DNA of 64,000 nt from Brettanomyces bruxellensis (GCF_011074885.1 NC_054690.1:5001-69000), one strand, 5' to 3'; positions 1 to 13,001 are shown, counted from the stretch's first letter. Notes: generated by a model not told the origin, from the letters alone. Program-made: numbers and translations.

Positions 1-250
1 GCTTCTTCTTACTTCCTTTTTACTATCTCCATTCCCTCCTATTTCCTATTCTCTTTTTTTTTTTTTTTTTTCTTCCTTTTTAATTTTCCCCTCCCCTTCG
101 CGCTAATCTCTCCCCTTTTCTACTCTCTTCTCTCTTCCTCCTTTCTACTCTACTTCCCTCTACTCTACTCTTCCTCCCCCTCTACTCCTATCTTACCTCT
201 CCGTACCCTCTTGTACCCTCTTGTAGCCTCTATCCCCCGTCTCTTATAAA
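1..250. repeat. Pyrimidine-rich low-complexity tract
   Basis: The plus strand is almost pure C and T, with irregular CTCT, CTACT and CTTCC runs and no fixed repeat unit. It contains no coding frame and no recognisable telomere repeat. Such tracts are common near yeast chromosome ends and in promoters, so the tract alone does not fix the location. Confidence 0.7.
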
Positions 251-484
251 CGAACCATTTTTTTTTTTTTTTACAATCAAAATCCCGCGCCAACGAAAAA
301 AAGCGTTACTTGTACAAGCCGTACTTCCCCTTGCGGAGCGCTTTTGGTCGCGCCCCTAATTCCTTGAAAAAGTTTTTTTTTTCAGGAGATGGCTGGTATT
401 AGAAAGCTACCCGTACTTTTTGTCCCTTTATATACTTTTCACCGTGCTTTTTTCCAACATCCTGAGATCTTCTCTCACCTTTAG
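251..484 (+). other. Promoter-like segment with a 31-codon ORF of unknown meaning
   Basis: A T-run (258-272) is followed by a short GC-richer stretch with GCGCC and GCGC words. A second T-run then leads directly to an ATG at 389. The frame closes after 31 codons at 484, and a TATATA element lies inside it. This looks like a detached gene start or first exon, but nothing downstream continues it and I do not recognise the peptide. It may be chance. Confidence 0.2.
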
Positions 485-799
485 GTTAAATGTTCTTGAT
501 GTAGCCGTAATTATATTCTTAATTTATTAACACCATTACAATCTGCAAGATCTCTGCTTTCTATCGGTATCCTATTTTTGTATTTACATACTAATTTTTC
601 TGTTAATATCAAGCCTTCTTAAGGACTGGTCTCTTGATCTCCCGCCAATTTTTGGCTTTTGAAATGCATCTCGAAATTTTTCACTCTCACGCGTTGCTAT
701 TTTTACCCTAGGTAGCCTATTGTCTTGGTTACGCGTTCCATCCAAGACATTGATGATTTACGTTCCTGACGAGCAAACATTCTAGTTCTTGGCCATCAT

Positions 800-1480
800 C
801 GCATTGTTCATTCGTAAAGACAAGCCTTCATTGTACTCACCAAAGTTTCAAATACGATACTGCTGACTTCGCTCGGTTTACCCGGGAACACCAGCAACAA
901 GCTTCAAGATATCATATTTCTCAATTTTTGTTTTATGCTTTGGTCGATCGAGATTGGGTCTACAGAAGATGAAAAGGCTTGTCAGAATTTGTAAAGTTCC
1001 GCGTAGGAGTACTAACATAATTTTCAGTTTGAAACCTATAATACAATACATTACTCCAATATCTTACACAATAATACGAAAATTCATTTTGTGGTGACGG
1101 CAAGAGTACTGGCAATCAGCTGTTACCGACATCTTCAATCAGGTAAGCCGCAAACGATGATAAATCGCCTCAAGATTACCCACATCCTCCACAACTCGAT
1201 CGGAAGAACGAGCTATGTTCTCCCGTGGATGGTAAAAAAACTCTGAAGTTACATCTTCCAAAGAGAATAGCTTACCATCGTTCTTTTAACAGAAAGTCTG
1301 ATTCAAATTTCATAATATCCGACTACGTTTCCACCTAAAAGGTTATACGTCAGGACTCCGTGAACACATGCCAGTTGACATTCTAATAATTAGTTTCAAA
1401 CACTAGAACCCTTTCTAATGTCTATAACTAAGAATAGCACATCAAATATACTCTTCTATATATCCGGCAATGAAGTGTTA
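800..1480 (+). repeat. Degenerate repeat, unit 1
   Basis: This segment matches 3590-3990 in the same order: GACAAGCC-TTCATTGT, then TTCAAATACGAT, then a block with AACAC-AGCAACA, then CATAATATC-GACTA, then AAACACTAGAA followed by TAGCACATCA. The spacers differ in length and many bases have changed, so the copies are old. No coding frame is shared between them. Confidence 0.5.
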
Positions 1481-2054
1481 TAAGCTAGACAGTTTGTGAA
1501 TACAAACAAACACACATTCAAACATAAAATACCCAAAGCACAGGTCAATATCGTTCTACTAATATTGAGCAAGCGAAGCGTCGTCTATCTAGCGGTATTT
1601 TAAAGTAAGCAATATGGAGACTGCTTTTTTATGAAGACTTGTAATTCTCGCAAAGGTGGTCGTAATAAGGAGCGAATCAAAATGCAGTTAATCTCTGTTG
1701 TATCAACACTTGAATTAGGTATGAAATGTAACATCATAACAACTGTAGGTTTAACAGTCTGAAAATGACCAATTTCAGCTCAATTATTTGCAGCTAGATT
1801 CCCAATACAAGTTGACCCGTGAGCGTACTTTTTGTCAAATTTTGATGCACAAATGACCATGAAGCCATTGAGTATTTCAAGAAAGGTTGGTGAATTGAAA
1901 TAAACAATAAAGAAATCATTAGGTGTCCACTCAATACGTATCTTTAGCTGTAATTTATTGAATAAATGTGCATCCGTAGCTAGTGCTCGCCTCGTGTAAT
2001 TATAACATGCTATTAGTAAAACGTGAGCACAATTTCTAAACTTACATGTTTTCA

Positions 2055-2125
2055 CATTGAAATAAAATTTGGCATAAATGCATGAATGATGACCTCAAAG
2101 CGTCGTGAAATATCTTAACTTCATT
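2055..2125 (+). repeat. Short degenerate repeat, copy a
   Basis: The segment reads AATAAAATTTG followed by a CATGAATG word and then AATATCTTAA-TTCATT. It resembles 4127-4190, which has AATAAAATTTGAGTATCTA, CATGAATGTTT and AGATATTTAAGTCATT. Together with the 0.8 and 3.6 kb pair it suggests one long decayed duplication of roughly 2.5 kb offset. Confidence 0.35.
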
Positions 2126-3589
2126 CAAAATTCACCAGTATTCTTGAGTCGTCAAAATGAAAATATTGCATCTAAAATTGGAAGGTATACACCTCTTCTA
2201 TAAGCAAAGCAATGCAACCCGCATATTAAATTTATTCAGCTTTTCCTTCCTGCCCCTCTAAACACGGAGGATAAAGACAGGAATTTGATATCCAAATAAA
2301 GTGGTGGGCATTTCATCCTTTAAAGCACAAAGTCAGCTTTCAGAATACGTAACACCTGATATTGATAACAAGCATCAAGATAATCTTGAGAAAGTGAAAT
2401 AGCTATAAGATACAGCTCATCGTGCGATTCAACTCTTGTATCATTATTAACATATAATTGCCTGCCTTCATGCTTCGACATTGCCCACCAAATAATTAAG
2501 AAATTTGAGTGAAAGACTAAGCGTTGACTAAACGTTGTATCGCTTGGTTGGATGATTGTTCAAAGAACTTCATTTTTCGGCAATTTCTGTGAAGATAATG
2601 CTTTTCTTTCCTTCAACCCAATCGAATAACCATAGAAATGATAAGATCTCATGCGCTTTATTCTTGACTTATTAATTATTGAACTGCAAGAAATGTCATA
2701 AACGTTAAACACATAGCAAAGAGATTACTCAAATAAAATATAATATCACGCGTAAATCTTGTCAGAAGTGACAAAAAACACTCAGAGCAGTGTGCCACTT
2801 ACTTTAAATAAATGTAATAACGTAGTCCATTCTCTTGTCCATAAGAGGCATCGTAGTCTAGAAAAGCATCCATGTATAGGTGACCCTTAGATAATTCAAC
2901 AAGATAGCATGTACTACCCGAACGTCTTGTTATATCCTTCAAAGACCGCTTCCTTGAAGCAATCATTCATGCATAAATCTATGAAACATCAGCTACCAAT
3001 TTCTCTCTTCATTATTTACATGTAAAGTAGATGATTATCCTTAACTTGTAATGTATTATAAGGTTGGCACGTAGATGAGGTTTTATGGAATGAAGTAGGA
3101 AAAATAAATTTTTTCTCCGCAGCGCGTGCTCAAAAAATATGACCAAAAAAGTAAACAAGTTTACTGAAGACGCTTCACCTTTCTTTTGACAGCTTGGACG
3201 AGGCGACGATCATCTTTAAAAAGATAACGTGATTTAGCTTTCAATGTGGTATCTTGATTATTTGAATACCTTTCTATCGTTTGTATATTCTGGGTGTCAA
3301 TGTATCTAAGTTAAGATATACAAGATGGAGGTGGATTATATCCGTTATCGACTAATTGTTATCATTATAACGGTTGAAGTGCACTGATTCATGATTGTTT
3401 TTGTACTCTTTCAATGATATTTTGGTCGTTCCTTGTCTATTCTTGAATTATGATATTGTGACCGCATAAAAGTATGATTAATGTGCAAGCAACAGCTCTG
3501 GTCTACGTGTTTCCTTTCCTGATGTAAAGTGAATAGCATATTTTGTTTCAATTTTACCGGATGATTTTTCAACAAGATGGTGTTTTTAA

Positions 3590-3990
3590 ATATTTTCTTG
3601 TAACGATAAGCCTTTATTGTCATCCTTCATTTTCAAATACGATGCTGCCTACTTCTTCCAGTTCACTCGGAACACTTAGCAACATAGATGATATTCCGTT
3701 TCTTGAAACATATCTTACTTAACCGTCGATAGGTCCTTAAATAAGGTGTCTCTATAAGAACTACACAAAGTTATGACAATAATTTAGACTTCGGTAATAT
3801 CTGACTATATTTGCAACTGAAAATGAGTATTTGGCACAGGCACACTAGTAAGCACCTACTGCTTGAAAGAATCATTGATGCCTTAGCAACATGTTTTAAA
3901 CACTAGAAGGGCTTCTAGTGTCCATGGCTAATATTAGCACATCATGATGCTATGAAGTCCTCATTTTGTAAATACAGGGGTAAAGTGCCG
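3590..3990 (+). repeat. Degenerate repeat, unit 2
   Basis: This is collinear with 800-1480. It shares TTCAAATACGATGCTG, a CTCGGAACAC-TAGCAACA block, GGTAATATCTGACTA and AAACACTAGAAGGGCTTCTA followed by TAGCACATCA. It is more compact than unit 1, so insertions or deletions separate the two. Confidence 0.5.
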
Positions 3991-4126
3991 TATAATCGTA
4001 GTACACCAAAGGTACAGCCTGATTAAAAAGAGTGCTCACTGTAATCAGACTCAAAAAATCATAAATTAGCACTGATAAATCTGTTCAATGTTAGACAAGC
4101 TCTAATCATTTCTTTAACGCTTTGCA

Positions 4127-4190
4127 ATAAAATTTGAGTATCTATCCATGAATGTTTGTGGGACTCACCAAGATATTTAAGTCATTAGTT
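4127..4190 (+). repeat. Short degenerate repeat, copy b
   Basis: This is the partner of 2055-2125, sharing AATAAAATTTG, CATGAATG and a GATATTTAAG-like word in the same order. Similarity was judged by eye and is modest. Confidence 0.35.
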
Positions 4191-4539
4191 GTTAGTTCAT
4201 CAACAATCGGTTGACTCCTTTCCTGTGGAATACCTCAATGTATATCAGACGATTTTCAATATGTTCAAATAGAAACAGCACTAGGTCACATCCTCTCCTC
4301 TATCTGCGTGTAATCAACCGGAATAACGCTATGTCATATGATCTTTTTTTAGTCATCAAATAGTAATTACCATCCAGTATTGTTGAATTTTAGATTTCGA
4401 TTATTGGTTACCAACAATTTGTAAACTCTTTTCTAACAAAAAAGTTGTTTTGACAAATTAAACTGTCTTTTGAACTTCTAATGGTTGTATATACAAATGA
4501 AATGGACTTCTATCAAGTAGACGAGCAAGGTATAAATGC

Positions 4540-4930
4540 TGACTTGTATAAGTGTACTTTCCAATAAGCACATGTCAACAACATCATCGTCCAACGATGC
4601 CAGCTAGAAAATTGAATGTTAAATGTTGGTGAACTATCCTAACTTGTTCACCTAGAAGTGATACTGTGGTCAATCTGCAATCGCTAGAGACGCTGTCTCT
4701 ACCTGGAAACACGATTAGCAACACAAGTATTATTCGATCTTTAGGAGCTATCAGTCGAAAATATATCCATTATCCCTTACTAGCAGATAACTTGACAATT
4801 AAGGCTCCCGATCTTTCAGTCAAAATGTGAGCAGTTTCATCACATGGTGTAATATAGTATTGGCCGGTTTCATAATATCTGTCCCAATAGCATGTGCTTT
4901 ATAAGATGTAAAGCAAGGAATAACTAGAAT
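4540..4930 (+). repeat. Degenerate repeat, unit 3 (weak)
   Basis: It contains a CTACCTGGAAACACGATTAG-type block and a GGTTTCATAATATCTGTCC-type block, matching the middle and later parts of units 1 and 2. It is more diverged than they are and could be partial. Confidence 0.3.
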
Positions 4931-7900
4931 TCAGCGCAATTATGTGTAAATGTTGTAATTCAGTAAATTCTTCCCCAATTTTCGTCATAATCATAAATCT
5001 TGTAATATGTTGAACAATCTGTTAGGTTTGAAACGTACAAAAGAGAAATTTAAGGTGTGCCCAATAAGTAAGCATCTATTTCATCAAGGGTGTTTCCAAC
5101 TTTGTAAAAGCCTTTTAGAGGATTTCTCTTCAATAGAATGTTATTCATAAATTCAAGTATCTGTTTCTTCAACTTTCCAATAAATTCTAGCGACGGCAAC
5201 TGTCTTGACAATCCCATAAATACTTCTAATATTGTAGAAGTAGAGCAAAAATCACTATATGGTTCACAATGTTTGATAAAGATAATCTTGAACATACATC
5301 ACAAAGTACATCCATTTGCAAAGCTAAAGCATTCTTAATAATGTTTATCACACATGTTACAGTTCAATATCCTCTAGTTTGATTAGCAAGAGGAATAGCA
5401 ACGAAATTTGGAATTTAGTTCTTCAACTCTCTTTTTCCAATGGAAGTCTTATTTTAAATGCTTGAACTGAGTTTTAAATATGTATATCAAAGATCAATCA
5501 CATTCTGTCTTGTAGCTTGCAAAATCCCTAAAATACCTTATGGCTGAACCTTAAATTGTCCAACGAGGGGTAATCATGAATGATTGTGATTTCATGTACT
5601 CATTCTAAGGGAGATGCATTGTTTCTAGCATTTAATACATCATAATAAGATTGTTTGTCTTGCTCCATGTATGTTTTGATATGAAAGACTAGTAAAAGCT
5701 AACATCCGAGAATTTTTTGAGAAGGTATAGCATAATGTGAATGTTTGATGTTGGCTAGCTTCCGGTGATGTATTTGTAGAGAATTCTCATCGAGCATTCA
5801 ACGCTAAATGAAGTTTTTGATATGTTTGATATGCGTTCATCATATTAATCGCTTTCATCCTTTATTCATTGATATAAAAAGGATGAAGTTACCTTGATGA
5901 TACACAGCTACGAAATCAAGGAAGAAAATAAAGGTGAGGTGACACGTAAAAGAAATGGTGGTCATATTTTTTTTACTTTGAGGAATTTTTGTCAGCAGCA
6001 CGTTAGTCACACTCCGTGCTTGAAAAATGAAAACAAATCGACTAACCATTCTTTGTTTGTTATTATATTTATTTTTAGATATGCAAGCTTGACCACATTG
6101 TTCAGTATGCCTTCTAGCTAAAGCAATGATTGATTAGTTCATCCCATATTTTTTACGACTGCATAAGCCACCCTGACTAATGTTTAGCAAACGCCAGGGC
6201 GTGCACTCAGATCCAATATACTCTAGGTAGTGACTTGGTAGTTCGTGTCGTCTTAACTAATTTCATTCACACAATGATTGTCAGAATGCATTCATGCAAA
6301 TATTCATAGTTCTTAAATTTTAACCGTTTCATCTATTTTAATGAATGATGTTTAATATGCGTATAGTCTGTTCGATTGCAATTAAATTCAACCTACAACA
6401 TACTCATTTATGATATTTCTTCTTTGCTTTCATGTGGTAATTTTTACTTCTGAAAGCACCTCCATATAGTTGGCATATCAGTCAACCAAACCAGTTTTAG
6501 TGTTGTTGTCTGTCATATATTATGAAAGAACAAATGGATGGTATCTTAAAGGTTTTTAATACCATGTTGCAACAAATTTCATTTCTTCGATTTCCAAACT
6601 TTTATCATATTAGATAGCATTCAAACTTGAAGTCATATGAATATATAACTCCCGTTTGAAGATTACAGCATGAGTCATTTAAAGTACTTCTTCATCAGGT
6701 ATTTTTATGAGCAACAGTTTTCAGACATTTAATGCTGAATTACAATATTAATATCAGCTTCATCGTGTGACATAGAAGCAGATTTTTTAATAATTGTTGG
6801 ATTGCAAGGAATTCATTTGTTTTTCATAGTGGATTTGTGTTATGATGTTCAATTTGTTTCTATTAAAATACATATGCAAGATGACGATCTTCAATTATGA
6901 GATGCATTCCATTTTTGATATCAAATGGTCCAGTGAGGTTCATGAAATCTTCAACCGTGAGTATGATCTGGAATTTATAGGTGCCCTGAATGGACAATAT
7001 TCACATGATAATCAAGGATTACAGTACTCTCTAAATGGAGTACTGACTAATTGTAATTGTGTATCGTTTATTTGCGCTATTGATAATTGCACTGTTATAT
7101 TACGGTGTTAAATGAAGCATATTAGACTACATCCATTACCATGCAATATTATTCCTTAAAATATTTATCTCGGTACTCTTGTCTTTGAGGATGTTTCTGA
7201 TTATTATTGAAAGCTGTTACCGCAGTTTTTGAACTAAGCCTACTTGAGTATCTTAATCTATTTGTTTGTTTCAGCAAATAGATTGTAGACTTTCAATGCA
7301 TTCTGTTGGGCGAGGTTAATGCCTTATATGAATGACGATGATGATGTACTACTTTTGTTGTCATTGTTTTTTTATTGCCATTTATAAGGTACATTCATAT
7401 TAGTGGTGATAATGATTCTACTTTAAACTGATAACTTATCTTGGTGTTGTTTTTGCTACTTTATAATCTCCTCTCTGCTGGTTAGTTATATTTTCTGGCA
7501 ATGATATATTTACAGATTTTACCATGGAAATGAAGTTATTGCTGTACATCTTATGGAGCATGTATCCAGTTATTGAGTCTTTGAAGTACACTTTGGTATT
7601 TGTTATGATCTTATGGTTCTACTTTATACATTTCGGTAAGAACAAGATATATTTGGTTTCAAATGGTATCGTTTCTGAAATGTTTATGCACAAAGCATCC
7701 AGTAGTAATTACATGTTCTTTATCGGATTCTGCAAACTTTTGCCTTAATGTTTAGTGGCCACTATACCTTATCATATCAAGTATAATTTATGAATACAAT
7801 GATGTTTGTGGATATTTGGTACGAATATATACCCTTAGAACTCGATTTAGCATTAATACAAATGGGAGTTGATATTGTTACAAAAGCATTGCAATGTATC

Positions 7901-9390
7901 AATAGCACTATATAAATATCTATTTGGTGGATTTGCTTTCTTTTGGAATTGTGAGTTGATGTGGTTAATCGTTTTGTTCTTCTTGAAGATATTATTTTTT
8001 CTCTTGATCCACAGTACTTTATTTAATTTTTATGGGAATAGTTAGATTCTGTTCTAAAGATATTTGTGTGGATATCAATCTGAATAGCATGATCTCCTTG
8101 TTTTGGAGATTGTCTCATGCTTTGCATTACCACTATATGTAGATTTCAAATAAGTTCAGTTTGAGCAGGAATGTACTCCCACTTTGTTCGTTTTTATTTT
8201 ATAATTACTATCAATATTTGTTTAATCTACTGATTTTGCTCTTTTCTTCATGTAGTTTTTGCGTCGGATATAAACCGGTCCTTTTTCATTAACTTGTAAA
8301 ATCAAACCTTCTAAGTTGTTGTGCCTTATACTCAATAGTCCTGCAATTTCTTTTTCATAGATAGTAATTGGATTTTGAGAAGCTTTATGATTGCTTCATT
8401 TTGATCTATTATTCCATGTTATGAGTCTTAAATCAAATTGTGTTTCCAGAATATCATATGTGTTTTTTTCGCTAGGCTAAGTTAATATTTATAGGTATAT
8501 CTCTTAACAGACGAATATTTAATCATGGAATTTAGTGTCCCGATGGATAATACAATTACTTCACTTTCATAAACTTTTGACCAAACTAATTCTTGTTGCC
8601 TTAATCTTATATAGTACATTAATTTTATTAGCAAATAGTTATATTGATCAACTCTTCAGTAGTTTCCTAGTCAATTTTGCTTTCCTGTTAGCTAAAAGAT
8701 CTCGTTTTCGATTGAAGTTTTCCATAGAGATTACATCAAGAAGGATAGAGATATATATAAGTCTTCATATGATGTTTAAAATACATATGTTGTGTATTTG
8801 GAGTAATTATGTTTTATGATATAGCTTTAGCTTTCAGCCGGAATATCACGCAGTGTAAACGGATTATATGTTGCTGTTTCTGTTTAAGAATAACTAATTT
8901 CCGATCAATTACTATTTACGAAAGCAAATATACTAATAATTCTGGGTATGCTGTAAAAATCATGTTTTACCTAGAGATTGGATATGTTATTTTATGTGTT
9001 TGGTGTTTATAATCCGTTGAATGTAGACATGCGCTGCACAACAATTTTTTTCTTCATATTTTTAGAAGGTAATTATTTTAAATCCTTACGAAAATTTCTA
9101 AGGAATAAAATTCCTAATTTGATGAAAAATAAACCAGATTGTTTGTAGATAAACAAAAATACATGTAGAAGTGTATATTATTACCGAGAGAATGTTATAT
9201 ATTATTACTACTTAAGTAAAAACAAAGGAAGATTTGTAAAATTAATAAAGAAGTTAATACTTTATCACTACAAATTTTGACATACTACGATAGGCATACC
9301 ACAGATCACGTGACCAACCCATTCATGGAAGGAACGGATATTTTTTGAAAGATGCTCTAGTCAATACAATTGCTGAATATAAGTTTTATG

Positions 9391-9661
9391 GATGATGTAA
9401 TAGATGCGTCGAGAGTCGCGTCTACATAAAGCTGCCTTGCCTTGTTTATGCCCAAGAAAACCTCGCTCATAAGGATCAAAGGTACTTAAACATGTGCATT
9501 CCCCCTTTTTATCCTGCTTCATTTACCTTCTTACTCAGTTCTTTTTACATTTATACTTTTCCTTTCTTTAGCCTTAAAAACACTCAATACTAGTTATAAC
9601 AAAAACTTCATAAAGTAACCGGCATCACACTTAAATCAATCAAATGAATTATTACAGATGA
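9391..9661 (+). mobile_element. 261-bp LTR-like element, copy 1, with GATGA target duplication
   Basis: The element runs from 9396 (TGTAATAGATGCGTCGA) to 9656 (TATTACA). The identical pentamer GATGA lies at 9391-9395 and again at 9657-9661. TG...CA ends, short inverted termini and a 5-bp duplication are the signature of a solo LTR made by a retrotransposon integrase. It has no coding capacity. This copy defines the boundaries used for the other copies in the window. Confidence 0.85.
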
Positions 9662-9927
9662 TATGTTAGTATCGTACCCAGCATTTTTATCAAATAAAGA
9701 AACATTTACATTTATTTGAATTTGCCCCTTTTCCTCACTATCATTTATTCCTTTCCTTCTATTGACTTTTCCCCCTCGTCTCTGTAACATTTAACTGGCT
9801 GACAGAATGACGCAACCAATGCCTTGTTTATAGCCAATAGTATTTATAGACGAATATTAAACTTATAAAATGTATTACAACTTATTCTCTAAGTAAAATG
9901 TAATTGATAAAATGATAAAAATAGATA

Positions 9928-11688
9928 TCATGATGTTGCTTCCTTTTTACCATTCACTTCTGTGATATTAAGTTCAAGACTTCTTTCCGGCTCGTCTTCA
10001 AAGTTGGAGGCAAATAAAGATTGCTTCTGGGAATTATGCTCCTTATCCCAACTCTCAATCTCTCCCAATGGAACCTTGATAAGAGTTTGACCTCTTTCAC
10101 CATTTGGTAACTCATAAGATGTAACTCTTCTCTCAAATTTTCCAAATTTAGGAAGAACCAACGCCCATACAATGTAGTAGAGTATACACAAGCCAAATAT
10201 ACCAAACGTTGTTATTGGGTATGTGGCATAAAAGAACGAAACGTCACTTCCTATAAGAGTTCCTTTAGGAGGAACAAATGACATTGCAAGAACAAAGAGA
10301 GCCCACAATAAAACAATCACAAGCAATACTGTAGGGAGGTGGAATTCTCTATAACCAAGCCCTTTTTTCTTTCTTTGCCGTCTAATTCTAAAAAGTCCAA
10401 CTGAAAGCAACACGGTAAATATTCCGTCAGCGTACGTTCCCAAATCCACAATAAAATTATAAGCATCACCAGGTGGAGGGGCCAACAAAACAATTAAATT
10501 GACGCACAAGGTAACAATAATAGGTAGAAGAGGTGTTCCAAAAGGCTTGACACTAGTCCATAGACGCGAATATGGAAGGACACCTTGTCTTCCACATTCT
10601 CTTAGGATTCTTGAATGTGCAATAAATGCTGTCATCATATGACCAAAAGAAGAAAGCGCCACAAATGCGCACATTGCTCGAACCGCAGCCTCGGTCTCAA
10701 ATATCTTTCTAAAATAGACAGCAGCAACCACATTACCACTATTTGTTATTTCAGCCTTGTTACCAATGCCAGCATAATATGCGGTCACACAGAGGATATA
10801 CATGATAAATATCAAGAACATTGTAAACGGAACAAAGTATTTGTATGTTTTAATGGTGTTTTTAGGATGTGTCTCAGCGACAACAGTAAAAGCATAAGGA
10901 GCACCACCAAAAGAAAAAACAACTTTAAGAATAGCATTACTAATACTATTACCATCTGTTGTAGTTCCTTCCCATGCATTTTTGAAGATATCATGATTTT
11001 TTGGCGCTTTTGTCGATCCTGCCAATGCAGCAAAACCAGAGAATGCAATAAAAAATATGAAACAAACTTTACACCAACCTATAACACTATTAAGCCGTAA
11101 AGTCCACTTTGTACTGAGCGTTGTAAATATAGCGGCAAGAAACAATGGAAGTATGGAGAGTCCACGTTGTTGCCAGGCTGTTGCTTTATAATTTGCCCCC
11201 TCAAAGACGTATTGAGAAAAAGATGCGGCAGACGAGGTAATATAGGATAGGGTAACGGAAACGGCTGCATAAAGGACTGGAACTAAAAATTTGGGCTTTG
11301 GATATGCTTGTTCAAGATATGCAACTTGAGCGCCCGATCTTCTTCTGAAATACGTCACATATTCAACGTACATTAGTACTGTAAACTGATTAACAACAAA
11401 ACCAACACACCAGAAAACATAACTGGCTCCCACAGAACCCACAGATTTCAAAATAGTTGCAGGTGTCGCAAATATTCCCGTACCGATGACACCCTCAATA
11501 ATCAAATAACAAGCAGTAAAATCGCTAACATTATACCCTAAAGGTGACTTCTTTTCAACAGGTGCACCATCATTTATTTGTTCCGTGTCTACACTATTGA
11601 TTTCATCGTCGTAAATATTTTTTTTTGTATCCACACCGAGAACAACCCTCTGCAAGAAATTCCTGACACTAACGAATGCTGAAGACAT
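9928..11688 (-). CDS. MUP1: Methionine-permease-like amino-acid transporter (LAT/APC family, Mup1/Mup3 type)
   Basis: The 586-residue membrane protein belongs to the APC superfamily. The first in-frame ATG is at 11688; the open frame extends further only from a TTG. A hydrophilic N-terminus of about 55 residues precedes the first helix, which carries the substrate-binding stretch GVIGTGIFATPATI (66-79). RRRSGAQVAYLEQAYP (115-130) is typical of the Mup1/LAT branch. About twelve hydrophobic segments and an acidic cytoplasmic tail follow. Length fits yeast Mup1 (about 574 aa). By family it would import methionine or another neutral amino acid by proton symport at the plasma membrane. Substrate is inferred, and Mup3 is an equally good label. 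It is divergent from the esterase gene at 13002, with 1.3 kb between. Confidence 0.82.
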   Translation of the reverse strand: MSSAFVSVRNFLQRVVLGVDTKKNIYDDEINSVDTEQINDGAPVEKKSPLGYNVSDFTACYLIIEGVIGTGIFATPATILKSVGSVGASYVFWCVGFVVNQFTVLMYVEYVTYFRRRSGAQVAYLEQAYPKPKFLVPVLYAAVSVTLSYITSSAASFSQYVFEGANYKATAWQQRGLSILPLFLAAIFTTLSTKWTLRLNSVIGWCKVCFIFFIAFSGFAALAGSTKAPKNHDIFKNAWEGTTTDGNSISNAILKVVFSFGGAPYAFTVVAETHPKNTIKTYKYFVPFTMFLIFIMYILCVTAYYAGIGNKAEITNSGNVVAAVYFRKIFETEAAVRAMCAFVALSSFGHMMTAFIAHSRILRECGRQGVLPYSRLWTSVKPFGTPLLPIIVTLCVNLIVLLAPPPGDAYNFIVDLGTYADGIFTVLLSVGLFRIRRQRKKKGLGYREFHLPTVLLVIVLLWALFVLAMSFVPPKGTLIGSDVSFFYATYPITTFGIFGLCILYYIVWALVLPKFGKFERRVTSYELPNGERGQTLIKVPLGEIESWDKEHNSQKQSLFASNFEDEPERSLELNITEVNGKKEATS

Positions 11689-13001
11689 TATCAATAAACA
11701 AAAGGACAAATCATTTAATTAATGAACAAAATCATATATCACAAAAAGGTTCCGAAATACCGTAATCTGTTGTCACATTTATACAAAGTATTTCTTTGAA
11801 CAGAGTCTTTAAAGTTACCTTTCAACAAAACAAATATTATCCGCAGTCAGCTTCTTCAAGAATGACGTTTTCGACCTCGGAGAAATCCTGCCACATCAAC
11901 GGGACTATAATCTTTATTATGTGAAACAATGCATCTAATGTCTAAGAAAGCGACGTATATTCTTCAATGGACTTTTGAAATAAGTGTCAAACGAAAGTGA
12001 CATCGGCATCCCAAACTTTAGGTTCTAAATGAAATATGCCACACTTACTCATTAAACAACGAAAACATGCAAACAAAAAAACCTCGATATGGATGCTTTG
12101 TACTAATCTATGCATACATTTTCTTTTTGTAAAATTTGACAATAATCTGTATTTAGAGAAATAAAATATACAGCTAGAACTAAGTAAAATACTTCCGAAT
12201 GATTCACTAGTGATAAATTTGCGTAATTGTTATGAATATGTGCTGGCATCACCAAAAAAGAACCTATGGCTTTACATACGATCAATACAGACAAAGATAT
12301 TTTCAAGAAAATGTGGCTTATATATGTGAGAAGCTTCGTTCAGGGTGCGGAAACTCCGAATCAGATATTCTCATTGTTGACATTTCTCCTAATTCTGGAA
12401 ATTCCTGAAATTATTTTTTTTCAGTAGTTGGACAGGACAATTTTAATGTATTTTTTATTTTTATTAAATTTTTTTTTTTTTTTTGGGGGAGGGTTAAAGA
12501 GCTGTGGCTTGAATTGGGAAGCCTTCAAAATAAATGGTTTGCGGCAGTGCCGAGAAATTATTTTCCACTCTTACAGGATTTTAACCGGACTCTATTACAC
12601 CTAATTATAGGCATGAACTATAATGACAGATCACTATAACATTGAAATAATGTTAAACCTCGGAATTCACTGCCTGAATCAGAATCTGCCACTTTTTTTT
12701 TGTAGTAGTGCATTGTTAGTTTATCACCTGTTGGTGCACCAACGATATCTATATATTTATTCTTTCACTGTGACATACATGATATCAAAATAATACAAGA
12801 CAGGCAGCCATAGATCAGTTCTAAATGCCGGACATAAATATGTGTATCAATTTATAAAAGAAACTTCAATCTTAATAACTTAGTGGAATTTTATCTCTTA
12901 CATAAGTATATATCTTAAGTTCTTAGTCAACATTTTTCTAAATCCTATTTTGCAGAACAATTTGAGGTTTTATTCAAATTTGCAGGTCATTAAAACTGAA
13001 A
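11689..13001. other. Divergent intergenic region, permease / esterase 1
   Basis: It contains no supported gene. There is a T-run followed by GGGGGAGGG near 12468-12493 and one CTGTGGC word (12502-12508), which matches the core of the Met31/Met32 site of methionine-regulated genes. A single 7-mer is weak evidence. A TATA-like element for the rightward gene is listed separately. Confidence 0.5.
12853..12860 (+). promoter_or_regulatory. TATA-like element of esterase 1
   Basis: TATAAAAG lies 142 bp upstream of the ATG at 13002, a normal distance for a yeast TATA box. AGTATATATC near 12906 is an alternative. Confidence 0.4.

Larger units (their letters stand above)
485..9390. other. About 9 kb without a convincing gene
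   Basis: Only short, unconserved open frames are present (the longest under 100 codons), and none resembles a known family. The left part to about 5 kb holds decayed repeated segments. From about 5.6 to 9 kb the plus strand is visibly T-rich and AT-rich. One CACGTG occurs at 9307-9312 with no gene beside it. The region could be subtelomeric, centromeric or a decayed gene stretch, and the sequence does not decide between these. Confidence 0.6.

Noticed and set aside
8535..9012. Two adjacent hydrophobic frames (94 and 67 codons) as a possible small membrane protein
   Set aside because: T-rich DNA produces Leu/Ile/Phe-rich frames by chance; no family match and no promoter elements were seen.
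10615..11100. A 161-codon frame antisense to the Mup1-type permease
   Set aside because: A shadow of the real gene; Cys-rich composition arises from the reverse strand and no domain is recognisable.
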